Shown here: positions 34,776 to 43,586 of the stretch, one piece after another
Position numbering within the stretch: the stretch's first letter is position 1
Layout of the letters: each line of letters opens with the position of its first letter
Source: Motilimonas eburnea
GTDB taxonomy: Bacteria > Pseudomonadota > Gammaproteobacteria > Enterobacterales > CBDFNC01
DNA: 64,000 nt
Direction of reading: 5' to 3'
NCBI RefSeq assembly: GCF_021295345.1
Contig: NZ_JAIMJB010000019.1
Span: 26,443-90,442 of the forward strand
The notes under the pieces: generated by a model
What the model was told of the DNA's origin: nothing
Databases searched by the model: none
Seen by the model: the letters and a program-made list of their open reading frames with translations, nothing else
Translations under genes and position numbers: made by a program

Positions 34776-35225
34776 TTAGCGCGTAGCGCGACGCTTGACC
34801 TGACGGATGCAACTACCCAATAGCGGAATATGCTCATAAAGCATTTCTCCGAGATCGACATAATCACGGTGATAATAAATTTTCTCATTGAATTTCAGAT
34901 GGCTCGCGCCATTCACCCGAACTGGCTTGCCGCCATTAAGCTTAGGGTGGCAATAAGTCATCAGCCAAAACAAACTGGCTTGACCATCTTGCTCTATCAC
35001 CTGCTCAATCGCAAAGTGGCATTGACTGAGTGACTGATAGAGGCCAGCAAAGTAGTGCTCTAGCTGTCCTAAACCCTGCACATGGTGCAAGGCATCAATG
35101 AATTCAATGTCGGCATCATAAACCTCAGCTAAGCGTACTAGGTTGTCTTTATTAAGTTGCTGATAGAGTGCAACAAATTCATTGATAATAGTTGATTTCA
35201 CTGGCGTCCCCTCTTTCGTTAGCAT
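34776..35225 (-). CDS. SnoaL/NTF2-like protein
   Basis: A 149-residue protein with the NTF2-like cone fold pattern (LYQQLNKDNLVRLAEVYDADIEFIDALHHVQGLGQLEHYF). Such proteins are often small enzymes or binding partners for SDR and FAD enzymes. Its ATG overlaps the phrB stop by one base (TAATG). It is a conserved member of the MerR-phrB-SDR-cfa cluster in relatives. No specific activity can be assigned. Confidence 0.8.
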   Translation of the reverse strand: MLTKEGTPVKSTIINEFVALYQQLNKDNLVRLAEVYDADIEFIDALHHVQGLGQLEHYFAGLYQSLSQCHFAIEQVIEQDGQASLFWLMTYCHPKLNGGKPVRVNGASHLKFNEKIYYHRDYVDLGEMLYEHIPLLGSCIRQVKRRATR

Positions 35226-36604
35226 TAGCCTTTACCTAATACAGCAAATGCATCCAACGCCCTTTTTCTTGCAAAACTGTGGTCCACCATAGGTTTAGCG
35301 TAACGAATGGGGCGCAATTCGGGTTTCGGCAGGTGAATATTTTTTGCTGATAAATGCGTAAGTTCTGGGCAATATTTACGGATAAAGGTACCGTCGGGAT
35401 CAAACCGTTCGCTTTGTCTTACCGGATTGAAAATACGAAAATAGGGCTGGGCATCGCACCCCGTGCTCGCCGCCCATTGCCAGCCGCCATTGTTGGCCGC
35501 CAAGTCAGCATCGATTAATTGCTCGCTAAAATACCGCTCGCCCTTGCGCCAATCGATCAGCAAATGCTTCGTCAAAAAGCTGGCCACCACCATACGCAAC
35601 CGATTATGCATCCAACCCGTTTGATTCAGTTGGCGCATGGCAGCATCCACCAAGGGATAACCCGTTTCACCGGCACACCAGGCATTAAAGTCAGCTTCAC
35701 TTTCCCGCCACACAGCATGGTCGGCTTTCGCAACAAAGTTATGGCCCATTGACAGTTTCGGGTGCGCAATCAACAGGTGACGGTAAAAGTCACGCCAAGC
35801 TAATTCACTGATCCAACAAAACGCGCCGCTATCGGGTTGTTCCAACGCATCAGGAAAATGCAGTCGTGCCTGATGCAAACATTGCCTTGGACTGAGCACG
35901 CCCATCGCTAAGTAAGGCGACAAGCAACTGGTTTGCTCCAAGGCGGGCATGTCTCGGTAGCTTTTATAATCAGCCAAGCGATGCTGCACAAAATCAGATA
36001 ACGCCTGCTGGGCATGCTCTTCGCCAACGGGCCAAAGCTGGCTATCGCGCATCGGGTAAGCGAGGGTGATGGGCGTAAACTCAACAGGGGCCGCCATCGG
36101 GGTCGGAGCGGGTAATGGCACAGACCCGCCCTGCGCCAATTTAGCCAACCACTGTTTGCGAAATGGGGTAAATACCTTAAACATGTCGCCAGCCTGAGTG
36201 TAAACCGTGCCCGGCGCCAGAATGCTGTGGCCCTCAAACAGATGTAAAGGCAAACCCGCACTGAGCACGGCTTTATCACGGCGCACTTCATTTAGCTCGG
36301 GCTCGGTATTGGCGTAAATACCTAAAATTTGATGACGCTGGCAATAGTCGCTTAAAAAGCTGGGAATGTCGGCAAAGCGATCCACCTGACAACACTCAGT
36401 CACCACACCTAACTGAGCTAATTGTTGCGCCATTGTATTGAGCTGGCGCTGCATAAAGTCAGCTTGAATTGGCGCTAAATGATGTTGATGCCATTGTGTT
36501 GGGCTACTAATAAATAGGGCGCGAGTCGGGCCAGCAGCCAACGCCGCGCTTAAAGCTGGGTTGTCATTAATACGAAAATCTTTACGGATCCATAGCAGGT
36601 TCAT
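35225..36604 (-). CDS. phrB: Deoxyribodipyrimidine (CPD) photolyase
   Basis: A 459-residue class I CPD photolyase that uses reduced FAD and blue light to split cyclobutane pyrimidine dimers. The N-terminal antenna-binding domain (1-130, LLWIRKDFRINDNPAL) and the C-terminal FAD domain with the motifs WISELAWRDFYRHLL, TGYPLVDAAMRQLNQTGWMHNRLRM and ANNGGWQWAASTGCDAQPYFR are clear. The ATG overlaps the MerR gene stop as ATGA. The order DUF523/DUF1722 - MerR - phrB echoes the ybgA-phrB pair of E. coli. Confidence 0.96.
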   Translation of the reverse strand: MNLLWIRKDFRINDNPALSAALAAGPTRALFISSPTQWHQHHLAPIQADFMQRQLNTMAQQLAQLGVVTECCQVDRFADIPSFLSDYCQRHQILGIYANTEPELNEVRRDKAVLSAGLPLHLFEGHSILAPGTVYTQAGDMFKVFTPFRKQWLAKLAQGGSVPLPAPTPMAAPVEFTPITLAYPMRDSQLWPVGEEHAQQALSDFVQHRLADYKSYRDMPALEQTSCLSPYLAMGVLSPRQCLHQARLHFPDALEQPDSGAFCWISELAWRDFYRHLLIAHPKLSMGHNFVAKADHAVWRESEADFNAWCAGETGYPLVDAAMRQLNQTGWMHNRLRMVVASFLTKHLLIDWRKGERYFSEQLIDADLAANNGGWQWAASTGCDAQPYFRIFNPVRQSERFDPDGTFIRKYCPELTHLSAKNIHLPKPELRPIRYAKPMVDHSFARKRALDAFAVLGKG

Positions 36605-37431
36605 TGCCAGTTCTCTTTATGTTGACGACTGTCGGCGACAGGCAGCCCAAGATTCATTTGATGTAATGCGGCAAATTCCCCAACCAAATAACTTTGGTTG
36701 GAAAACTGCATAAACAATTGTTTTTGTTGTGTCGTTACTTGCGCAGGCAAATCAAACAGCAAGTTGGCCGGGGGCATTCTGGTGAGTGCTAAATTGAGTT
36801 GAGCAAGCTCCTTTAGCATCAACAGCGTCACCTTATAGCCAGCCAAGGCCCATTCATTCACTTGTAATAGTGGCTGCCACCAAACACGCGGCCCCACACA
36901 AATAAGCCATATTGCCTCCCCTTGGTTGGCCTGATTGGCTAACTGCCAACGGGTGTAAAATCGCAGTTTCACTTGCTGCTCTAACCAAGCTTGGATCAGA
37001 TCGCCATCTGCTCTTTGCTGACATACAAGCTGACACTGCTTAAGCCAAGGTAACAGCACCTTCTCAGCAATCAGGCTAAACGGATACAAGGAAGTAAGCT
37101 GATCTAAACGTTGATGTAACTTGGTTGCATCAAGGGCAACACTCTCCCCCAAAAGCTCATCCACCTGTTGCTGCCAATTACTGGGTTCGGCTTGTACCAC
37201 AGGTTGCCCCAGTAAAGGCTTAACTTGGCTGATGGGAACCCCTTTCTCCAACCAGCTAACAATTTCGTGCACACGTGCAACATCTTGCTCACTGTAGAGC
37301 CTGTGCCCTTTGGCGGTTCGTTGTGGATTTAATAAGCCAAAACGACGCTGCCACGCTCTCAAGGTCACGGCATTAACGCCCGTTTGCTGTGAAACCTCCC
37401 GAATGGGGTAAAGAACTTGATCAGTGCTCAT
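36601..37431 (-). CDS. MerR-family regulator, CarH/LitR-like but without the B12 motif
   Basis: A 276-residue regulator. The MerR winged-helix domain occupies about 5-75 (YPIREVSQQTGVNAVTLRAWQRRFGLLNPQR). The rest corresponds in length to the helical and Rossmann-like part of CarH/LitR photoreceptors, but the cobalamin signature (the E/DxHxxG type motif before a 'G-x-V-x-x-LG' strand) is lost: the matching region reads GPRVWWQPLLQVNEWALAGYKV. So light sensing through adenosylcobalamin is unlikely, and another signal or a partner protein is expected. It is co-transcribed with phrB and overlaps the DUF523-DUF1722 gene by 11 bases. Confidence 0.85.
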   Translation of the reverse strand: MSTDQVLYPIREVSQQTGVNAVTLRAWQRRFGLLNPQRTAKGHRLYSEQDVARVHEIVSWLEKGVPISQVKPLLGQPVVQAEPSNWQQQVDELLGESVALDATKLHQRLDQLTSLYPFSLIAEKVLLPWLKQCQLVCQQRADGDLIQAWLEQQVKLRFYTRWQLANQANQGEAIWLICVGPRVWWQPLLQVNEWALAGYKVTLLMLKELAQLNLALTRMPPANLLFDLPAQVTTQQKQLFMQFSNQSYLVGEFAALHQMNLGLPVADSRQHKENWQ

Positions 37432-38377
37432 AGCGTAGCTTCAGCTCTTCAGGATGCGGGTTTAAGTAAATTTGCTGTTCTATATACGCATCGGGATACA
37501 AGGTTAAGTAATGCTTAATCAAGGTCATGGCGGCCAATAGCGGGATTAACCCCTGACGGTATTTATCTATGGTTTTTGCCAATTGTTGGCGCTCTTCACT
37601 GCGCAAGCTGCGCTTGAGGTAACCTTGGATATGCGACAAGGTATTGGCGTGACTTTTACGCGTCGGGTGGCCCTTAAGCACTTGCATAAACAGCTCGATA
37701 TACTGATCAGCAATGGTCTCGACATCGCCTTTAGCTTGAGCCAATAATGGGCCAAGCTTGTAGTAAAGGTTAACATCGTGCGCCATAAGCAGGTATTTGT
37801 AGCGAGCATGGAATTTATACAAAGCATCACGTGTGGCACCTTGTGCCCGTAACGTTTGCCAATCATGGTAAGCAAACACCCGAGTAATAAAATTTTCTCT
37901 TAGTACAGGATCATTTAGTCGGCCTTCTTCCTCTACTGGGATTAAAGGGTGATCGGCCATCACTTGAGCAGCAAACACCCCCACTCCTTCGCGTACCGCA
38001 TCCTTGGTACCGTCTTTATACAAGTTCACTCGCTCCATACCGCAAGTGGGCGATTTAGCGCAAAAAATATACCCCGTTATCCCTACCAACTGAGCCGATT
38101 TTTTACTTGAGAATTCACGCAGCTTATCGGTCACATCGAAGCTATCGTCCGATGCCTTAACCCGAATATCACCCAATTGATTGACTAAACGAATGGTTTT
38201 GCGCGGCGCCCCCATGCCGATGGCCATCTCTGGACAAATAGGTTGAAAATCAAAGTATTGACTCAGGTCGTAACGGCAATACTTACTTTGTTTATGACCA
38301 CCGTCAAAGCGAACTTCTTGGCCTAATAAGCAGGAACTGATACCAATTTTTATTTTATTGGGTTCAAAGCTATACAT
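37421..38377 (-). CDS. DUF523-DUF1722 (YbgA-like) protein
   Basis: A 318-residue cytoplasmic protein. The N-terminal DUF523 domain (about 8-155) has several conserved Cys (ISSCLLG, CPEMAIG, SPTCGM) and may bind metal or an Fe-S centre. The C-terminal DUF1722 domain (about 190-310) is YbgA-like (FHARYKYLLMAHD). ybgA sits next to phrB in E. coli. Here it is the first gene of the long stress operon, with candidate operators upstream. Its ATG has AAGGAC upstream. The exact function is unknown. Confidence 0.85.
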   Translation of the reverse strand: MYSFEPNKIKIGISSCLLGQEVRFDGGHKQSKYCRYDLSQYFDFQPICPEMAIGMGAPRKTIRLVNQLGDIRVKASDDSFDVTDKLREFSSKKSAQLVGITGYIFCAKSPTCGMERVNLYKDGTKDAVREGVGVFAAQVMADHPLIPVEEEGRLNDPVLRENFITRVFAYHDWQTLRAQGATRDALYKFHARYKYLLMAHDVNLYYKLGPLLAQAKGDVETIADQYIELFMQVLKGHPTRKSHANTLSHIQGYLKRSLRSEERQQLAKTIDKYRQGLIPLLAAMTLIKHYLTLYPDAYIEQQIYLNPHPEELKLRYEH

Positions 38378-38387
38378 TCGTGATGTC

Positions 38388-38450
38388 CTTGTACAAGTGA
38401 GATAAACTAACTTTAGTCAAAAGTTGTACTAGCAGAGTATATATGTACAA
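38388..38450. promoter_or_regulatory. TTGTAC operator cluster upstream of the phrB/cfa operon
   Basis: A perfect 10-base palindrome CTTGTACAAG lies at 38388-38397. An inverted pair TTGTAC (38424-38429) and GTACAA (38445-38450) is 15 bases apart. CarH/LitR-type MerR proteins are known to bind TGTACA-containing repeats, so this is a good candidate for autoregulation by the MerR protein of the operon. A TTGACT -35-like box lies between them on the minus strand. Confidence 0.65.
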
Positions 38451-38557
38451 GTTTTATATTTGCTTGGATCACTGCGGGAAAATTTTTTTATAATATTTTT
38501 TTATTTCATTAATAAATAGATAATAATACCCCTCCTCTCGTGCTCAGGACTTAGCAA

Positions 38558-41446
38558 GTGAAATTCGCCAGTAAAACCGCAACCTTACATGTTCACATCA
38601 CCAGCTTATTCGTCACACTCATATTTATCTTTGGTTTGATTTTGGCGATTTTTAATTATCGCCAAAGTAGTAGTTTGATCATTGATGCTTCACATCAAGT
38701 GGTTAGACAAACTGATAGACAAATTGAAGAGCACTTTGAAACTGGTTATAAGGGCTCAGTCACCCTAGTTGAATTACTGGCACAAAGTAATCTGGCTCAG
38801 TCCAGTCAGCTTGGTACTGACATAGTGCCGGCGCGACTAAAGCAAGTACTGAGTAACAGCAACGGGGTTGAAGCGATTTATATTGCTTATGAAAACGGTG
38901 ACTACCTCTATCTATCTAGGCTCCCTCTCAACCAAGCGACCAAGCCACAAGCTAGCTATCTACTCAAAGTATTTCAACAGCCTAGCAGCGAGCTTCCCCA
39001 CCAAGGCTGGACAGTATTACTCGATGCACAGGGACAACCCCTTGACTCGACCCAAACTCAGGTTGAAGTATTTGATCCAAGAGCGCGGCCTTGGTACCAA
39101 CAAGCAGCTCAGAGTGACGCCCCTATCCTAACCCAACCCTATTTATTCAAATCGTTGAATATAATGGGTATTACTTTAGCGAAACAAAATAAACAGTCGC
39201 AGGCCATTGTTGCGCTAGATTACTCGATGGAACGCCTGTCACATACAATAGCCTCGCGCAAAGCAACTCCTAACTCGTTGTTGTTTTTAGTCAATCAACA
39301 GCAAGAGCTGATCGCATCTAGCTTAATTGATATCGATACGGCTCCTGAACACTTAGCGCAACAGCAGCAAGTTAGCCACCCTATTATCCCTTTTATGCTT
39401 TCCAAGTATTCTTTGATTCCTCAGCATTTAGATTTTGAATTCGCCGATCATCAATGGTTAGGAGAAATCAGTGAAGTTCAATTATCTGAATTACAGGTTT
39501 ATTATCTGATTTCTGTTTCCCCCAGCTCAGAATTACTGGAAAATGCCTATCTAATTCGCAATCAGACCTTGCTGATCACCTTAGCGATTATCCTTTTAGT
39601 TATTCCTATCGCTTGGCTCGTTGCCCGTTATATTTCTTCGCCAATCAAACGCTTAACGAAAGAACTTGATGCCATAAACAACTTGGACTTCAGCCAGCCC
39701 ATTAGTAAGGTAAGTTACATCAAGGAGGTAATCGATTTAGCCACCAGTGCAGCCACGATGAAAACCACGGTCAGTCAATTTCAAGCCTTGGCTTCGAGCA
39801 TGTTAGCCAGTCATGACATTAATCATCTGGCAAAGCAAATTATTGAAAAAACAACAGAAATGAGTCACGCCCAAGGGGGGATAATCTACCTAGCATCCAC
39901 GGAACAGCCCGAGCTTTTTCGCTGTGAGTCCGTTTATTTTACCAATCCAAGGGATGAGTTAACGGCACAAATCAACCAAGCCCTAACCCAACAAGATCAG
40001 ATAAAGTTGTCTACTATTTTTGCCGATGAGCAAGACGTCAATGTCAGCCAACGACAACAGACAACGCAACAGTCTCCTTTGGATCTATTGGCTTATGCCG
40101 TTTTAGATTGCACTCAATTTACCGTTACTTGGATCAAATTGCGTAACCACAGCAATAAGGTCATTGGCTTTTGTGGTTACCTAGATCCACCACAACATTC
40201 GAATCAACGTCGCCCAAATCACTTTATACAAGCCTTGGCTGGTTATTCGGCGTTGGCTCTAGAGGGGCAACAATTATTGCAACAACAAACGGCCTTGCTA
40301 GAAAGTTTTATCGAGCTTATCGCTGGCGCAATTGATAGCAAGTCGCCTTACACCGGCGGGCATTGTTCACGAGTGCCAGAGCTCACCAAAATGTTAACCC
40401 GAGCAGCCTGCGATCAACGTCAAGGTGCATATCAAGATTTTCAATTGACGACAGAACAATGGCAAGAACTACACATAGCGGCATGGCTGCACGATTGTGG
40501 CAAAATTGTCACGCCTGAATACGTGGTAGATAAAGCCACCAAATTAGAAACCATTTATGATCGGATTCATGAAGTTCGGATGCGATTTGAGTTACTTAAG
40601 CAGCAAGCGCATAGCCAGTATTGGCAAGGCATCGCCCAAGGAGGTGACTGCATCGAACTTGCGAAGCTCAGAGATGACTTGCTGCAAACCTTAGATAAAG
40701 AGTTTGAATTTGTGGCTCAGTGTAATATCGGTGGCGAGTTTATGTCCGACGACAAAATCGCACAGTTGCAAGCCATAGCTCAACGCACTTGGACTCGAAC
40801 CCTAGATGATAGGCTAGGTGTGGGTGAAGAAGAGTTAAGACGTAAACCATCCAGTCCGGCTAATTTACCCGTCCAAGAGCCATTACTCATGGATAAGCCT
40901 GAGCACTTATTTACCCGTCAAGATGATGAACTGACCGCACCGGGCAACCCTTGGGGCTTTAATATGGATACCCCGCAATATCGCTTTAACCGAGGCGAAT
41001 TACACAACTTATCAATCAAAAAAGGTACCTTAACCGAGGAAGAGCGCTTTATCATCAACTCACACATGGTTCACACCCATATCATGTTAACTAAGCTGCC
41101 GTTTCCAGAACACCTCAAACAAGTTCCCTTAATAGCCTCTAGTCATCATGAAAAAATGGACGGGCAAGGCTATCCGAAAAAAGTACCTGCAGGAAACTTA
41201 CCCTTAACCGCACGAATTATGGTGATCGCTGATATTTTTGAAGCGCTGACCGCGGCCGATCGCCCCTACAAAAAAGCCAAAAGCCTGAGCGAAAGCATTA
41301 AAATTATGAGCTTTATGGTGAAAGATCAGCATATCGACCCTGAATTATTCAAGCTCTTCCTTTCATCTGGGGTGTATTTGCAATACGCCCAAACCTATTT
41401 ACAACCACAACAAATTGATCAGGTGGATATTGCCGCTTATCTGTAA
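38558..41446 (+). CDS. Membrane sensor with HAMP, GAF and HD-GYP domains
   Basis: A 962-residue inner-membrane protein expected to degrade c-di-GMP. TM1 lies at about 15-35, a periplasmic Cache-like sensor at about 40-330, TM2 at about 335-355, then a HAMP segment, a GAF-like domain (about 410-570) and HD-GYP. The metal motif HDCGK is near residue 645, and HHEKMDGQGYP ends near 873. The two are about 225 residues apart, roughly 150 more than usual, because a helical insert (about 655-810, starting TPEYVVDKATKLETIYDRIHE) splits the domain. The start is a GTG with AGGAC upstream. No partner gene is adjacent. Loss of the insert or its role cannot be judged here. Confidence 0.9.
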   Translation: MKFASKTATLHVHITSLFVTLIFIFGLILAIFNYRQSSSLIIDASHQVVRQTDRQIEEHFETGYKGSVTLVELLAQSNLAQSSQLGTDIVPARLKQVLSNSNGVEAIYIAYENGDYLYLSRLPLNQATKPQASYLLKVFQQPSSELPHQGWTVLLDAQGQPLDSTQTQVEVFDPRARPWYQQAAQSDAPILTQPYLFKSLNIMGITLAKQNKQSQAIVALDYSMERLSHTIASRKATPNSLLFLVNQQQELIASSLIDIDTAPEHLAQQQQVSHPIIPFMLSKYSLIPQHLDFEFADHQWLGEISEVQLSELQVYYLISVSPSSELLENAYLIRNQTLLITLAIILLVIPIAWLVARYISSPIKRLTKELDAINNLDFSQPISKVSYIKEVIDLATSAATMKTTVSQFQALASSMLASHDINHLAKQIIEKTTEMSHAQGGIIYLASTEQPELFRCESVYFTNPRDELTAQINQALTQQDQIKLSTIFADEQDVNVSQRQQTTQQSPLDLLAYAVLDCTQFTVTWIKLRNHSNKVIGFCGYLDPPQHSNQRRPNHFIQALAGYSALALEGQQLLQQQTALLESFIELIAGAIDSKSPYTGGHCSRVPELTKMLTRAACDQRQGAYQDFQLTTEQWQELHIAAWLHDCGKIVTPEYVVDKATKLETIYDRIHEVRMRFELLKQQAHSQYWQGIAQGGDCIELAKLRDDLLQTLDKEFEFVAQCNIGGEFMSDDKIAQLQAIAQRTWTRTLDDRLGVGEEELRRKPSSPANLPVQEPLLMDKPEHLFTRQDDELTAPGNPWGFNMDTPQYRFNRGELHNLSIKKGTLTEEERFIINSHMVHTHIMLTKLPFPEHLKQVPLIASSHHEKMDGQGYPKKVPAGNLPLTARIMVIADIFEALTAADRPYKKAKSLSESIKIMSFMVKDQHIDPELFKLFLSSGVYLQYAQTYLQPQQIDQVDIAAYL

Positions 41447-41579
41447 AACAAGGTGGGTACTATGCCAATATTTTTTATCTTAGTGCCCAAATAAAAGTTG
41501 ACCTAGCAACCAGTTACATTACATTTGCCTACACTTATTTTTGTCAGCCCAAACAGCAACGACACGGCGAGGAATGTCC

Positions 41580-42143
41580 ATGGATGTCATCTCTGTCATC
41601 ATTTCACAATACAAACTACTGATCACCGTAGCCGTGATTGCAGGCTTTCCGTTGTTAGTGAAGACACAAAATAAAGTGTTAGAAAACATGGTAAGGGGGC
41701 GCATCGACCCCCATCGAAAATACCGCGCAGGCCTACTATTAAAAATCATCGCTGCCATTGTCATGCTCTGTTTAATCTTGATTATTTGGGGGATTGAGCT
41801 GCGAGGATTATTGGTCGTCGGATCGTCCTTATTTGCCATGTTGGGGGTCGGCTTATTTGCTGGCTGGTCACTGTTAAGTAACCTGACTTCATTTTTATTG
41901 TTATTTATTCAAAATGACTGCCGTGTAGGTCAATGGGTGCGGATTGTGGATGGCGCCAACTTTGTTGAAGGTTGCATCATGGAAATGGGTTTAATGAATG
42001 TGGTGCTGCAACACGTTGATGGCCACAAGGTACTCTATCCCAATAACCTGTTTATTGTTCGCCCTGTCATGGTGCTCAATAAGCCGCCCGAAAAAACCAA
42101 AAAAGTACAACCCAAGCGATTGATTGGAAGAGCGCAGGCATAA
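41580..42143 (+). CDS. Small MscS-type mechanosensitive channel
   Basis: A 187-residue inner-membrane protein. It has three N-terminal membrane helices, the last a Gly/Ala/Leu-rich pore-lining type helix (LFAMLGVGLFAGWSLLSNLTSFLLLF), followed by the short MscS beta domain (CRVGQWVRI, then VLYPNNLF). It lacks the large C-terminal cage of MscS (286 residues in E. coli). I chose the ATG at 41580 because GAGG lies seven bases upstream; an ATG two codons earlier is too close to it. It probably opens on osmotic downshock. It lies 18 bases before mgtE and is likely co-transcribed. Confidence 0.82.
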   Translation: MDVISVIISQYKLLITVAVIAGFPLLVKTQNKVLENMVRGRIDPHRKYRAGLLLKIIAAIVMLCLILIIWGIELRGLLVVGSSLFAMLGVGLFAGWSLLSNLTSFLLLFIQNDCRVGQWVRIVDGANFVEGCIMEMGLMNVVLQHVDGHKVLYPNNLFIVRPVMVLNKPPEKTKKVQPKRLIGRAQA

Positions 42144-42161
42144 CCTCTAATCGGAGTCTTT

Positions 42162-43499
42162 ATGGAACAAGATATTAGCCTAATTATCTCGCAGATTTCT
42201 GCCGCGCCACCAGAGACTCAAGATGCGCTGTTTAATTCTGCGGAAAAAGAGCTTGATGACGGAGCCCTGTCGCTGATCCTTGAATCGCAGCCCATCGAGA
42301 AACGTATTCACCTTTGGCGCACCCTATCACTGAACCACAGTGTCGCGGTGTTGACCGAGATGCGCTCCGACGCACGTAATTCGATCATTCAAAACTTATC
42401 GCCAACCGAATTGGACTTAGTGTTATCGCGCCTCGATAACGCCGACTTAATCGAATGGGCCGATTATCTGCCTGACGAAATCGTTGAGCAGGCGCTAGGC
42501 TTGATAGATGAAGAAGAGATTGAGCTATTCGATCAAGCCAACGAATATAATGATGAAGAAATTGGCCGTTATGCCGAGCGTAAAATTCTTATTTTGGCAA
42601 AGGGGTTAAGGGTTCGTCACGCCTTAAGGCTCATCAGCCGTGAAGCCAGTAACCCACAACCCACGATTTATCTCGTTGATAAGCATGGCAGTTACTACGC
42701 GACACTCGCGGTATCTCAATTATTTAACGCCCCCCTCGATCAACCTGTACGCGAGTTAGCCGACATCGAGCAACAGCCCATTGACGCCGAGATGGGACTG
42801 CTAGAAGCATCCGAGCTGATTGAACATGCCGAATACGACTGCTTACCCGTAGTGAATGAACACAAGCGCTTAATCGGCCAAATAAGTGTTCGCTTGGGTA
42901 TGTCGATTATTCGCGAACAATACGAAGAAACCTTAATGGCACGGGCGGGTTTGAGTGAAAGCCAAGACTTATTTGCCCCCATTGTTGATAGCACCAAAAA
43001 ACGCGCGGTATGGCTCGGCATCAACCTGATCACGGCTATTTTTGCCTCTATTACCATAGGTTTATTTGAAGATGTGATCGCCGAAGTGGTGGCATTGGCG
43101 GTATTAATGCCGATCGTTGCCTCTATGGGAGGGATCGCGGGCAGCCAAACCCTCACCCTGATGATCCGCGCCATGGCACTCAATCAAGTATCTGCAGGTA
43201 ACTTACTGTCATTAATCAAAAACGAGTGTGGTATTGGCGCACTAAACGGCTTACTTTGGGCCTTAGTCATAGGCTTGATTGCAGGGCTTTGGTTCCAATC
43301 GCCCTTGATTGGCGCCATTATCGCGTTGGCCATTTGTGTTAATATCATCACCGCCGCACTATTTGGCGTATTAATCCCTATGGCACTCGATAAGCTAAAA
43401 CTCGATCCCGCGTTGGCTGGTTCGGTGGTGCTCACCACCGTTACCGATGTGGTTGGTTTCTTTGCCTTTTTGGGCACGGCGACCCTGTTGATCTTGTGA
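42162..43499 (+). CDS. mgtE: Magnesium transporter MgtE
   Basis: A 445-residue Mg2+ channel/transporter of the inner membrane. It has an N-terminal MgtE_N helical domain (about 1-125), a CBS domain pair (about 130-255) that senses Mg2+, and a membrane part of five helices (about 280-445) with the signature ASMGGIAGSQTLTLMIRA and the conserved VLTTVTDVVGFF pore Asp region. The start follows CGGAG. It follows the small MscS-type channel gene closely, which suggests a shared ion/osmotic unit. No riboswitch is seen upstream. Confidence 0.95.
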   Translation: MEQDISLIISQISAAPPETQDALFNSAEKELDDGALSLILESQPIEKRIHLWRTLSLNHSVAVLTEMRSDARNSIIQNLSPTELDLVLSRLDNADLIEWADYLPDEIVEQALGLIDEEEIELFDQANEYNDEEIGRYAERKILILAKGLRVRHALRLISREASNPQPTIYLVDKHGSYYATLAVSQLFNAPLDQPVRELADIEQQPIDAEMGLLEASELIEHAEYDCLPVVNEHKRLIGQISVRLGMSIIREQYEETLMARAGLSESQDLFAPIVDSTKKRAVWLGINLITAIFASITIGLFEDVIAEVVALAVLMPIVASMGGIAGSQTLTLMIRAMALNQVSAGNLLSLIKNECGIGALNGLLWALVIGLIAGLWFQSPLIGAIIALAICVNIITAALFGVLIPMALDKLKLDPALAGSVVLTTVTDVVGFFAFLGTATLLIL

Positions 43500-43586
43500 T
43501 CGAACCTGAACAAAATAGTCGCTACCACCCCTTATGCCAAATCAGTCAACCACACTATAATCGAGCCGTGATCTCACGGCTCAAGG

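Noticed and set aside
42740..43183. 147-codon open frame on the minus strand
   Set aside because: Antisense to mgtE, with no family match and no ribosome binding site of note.
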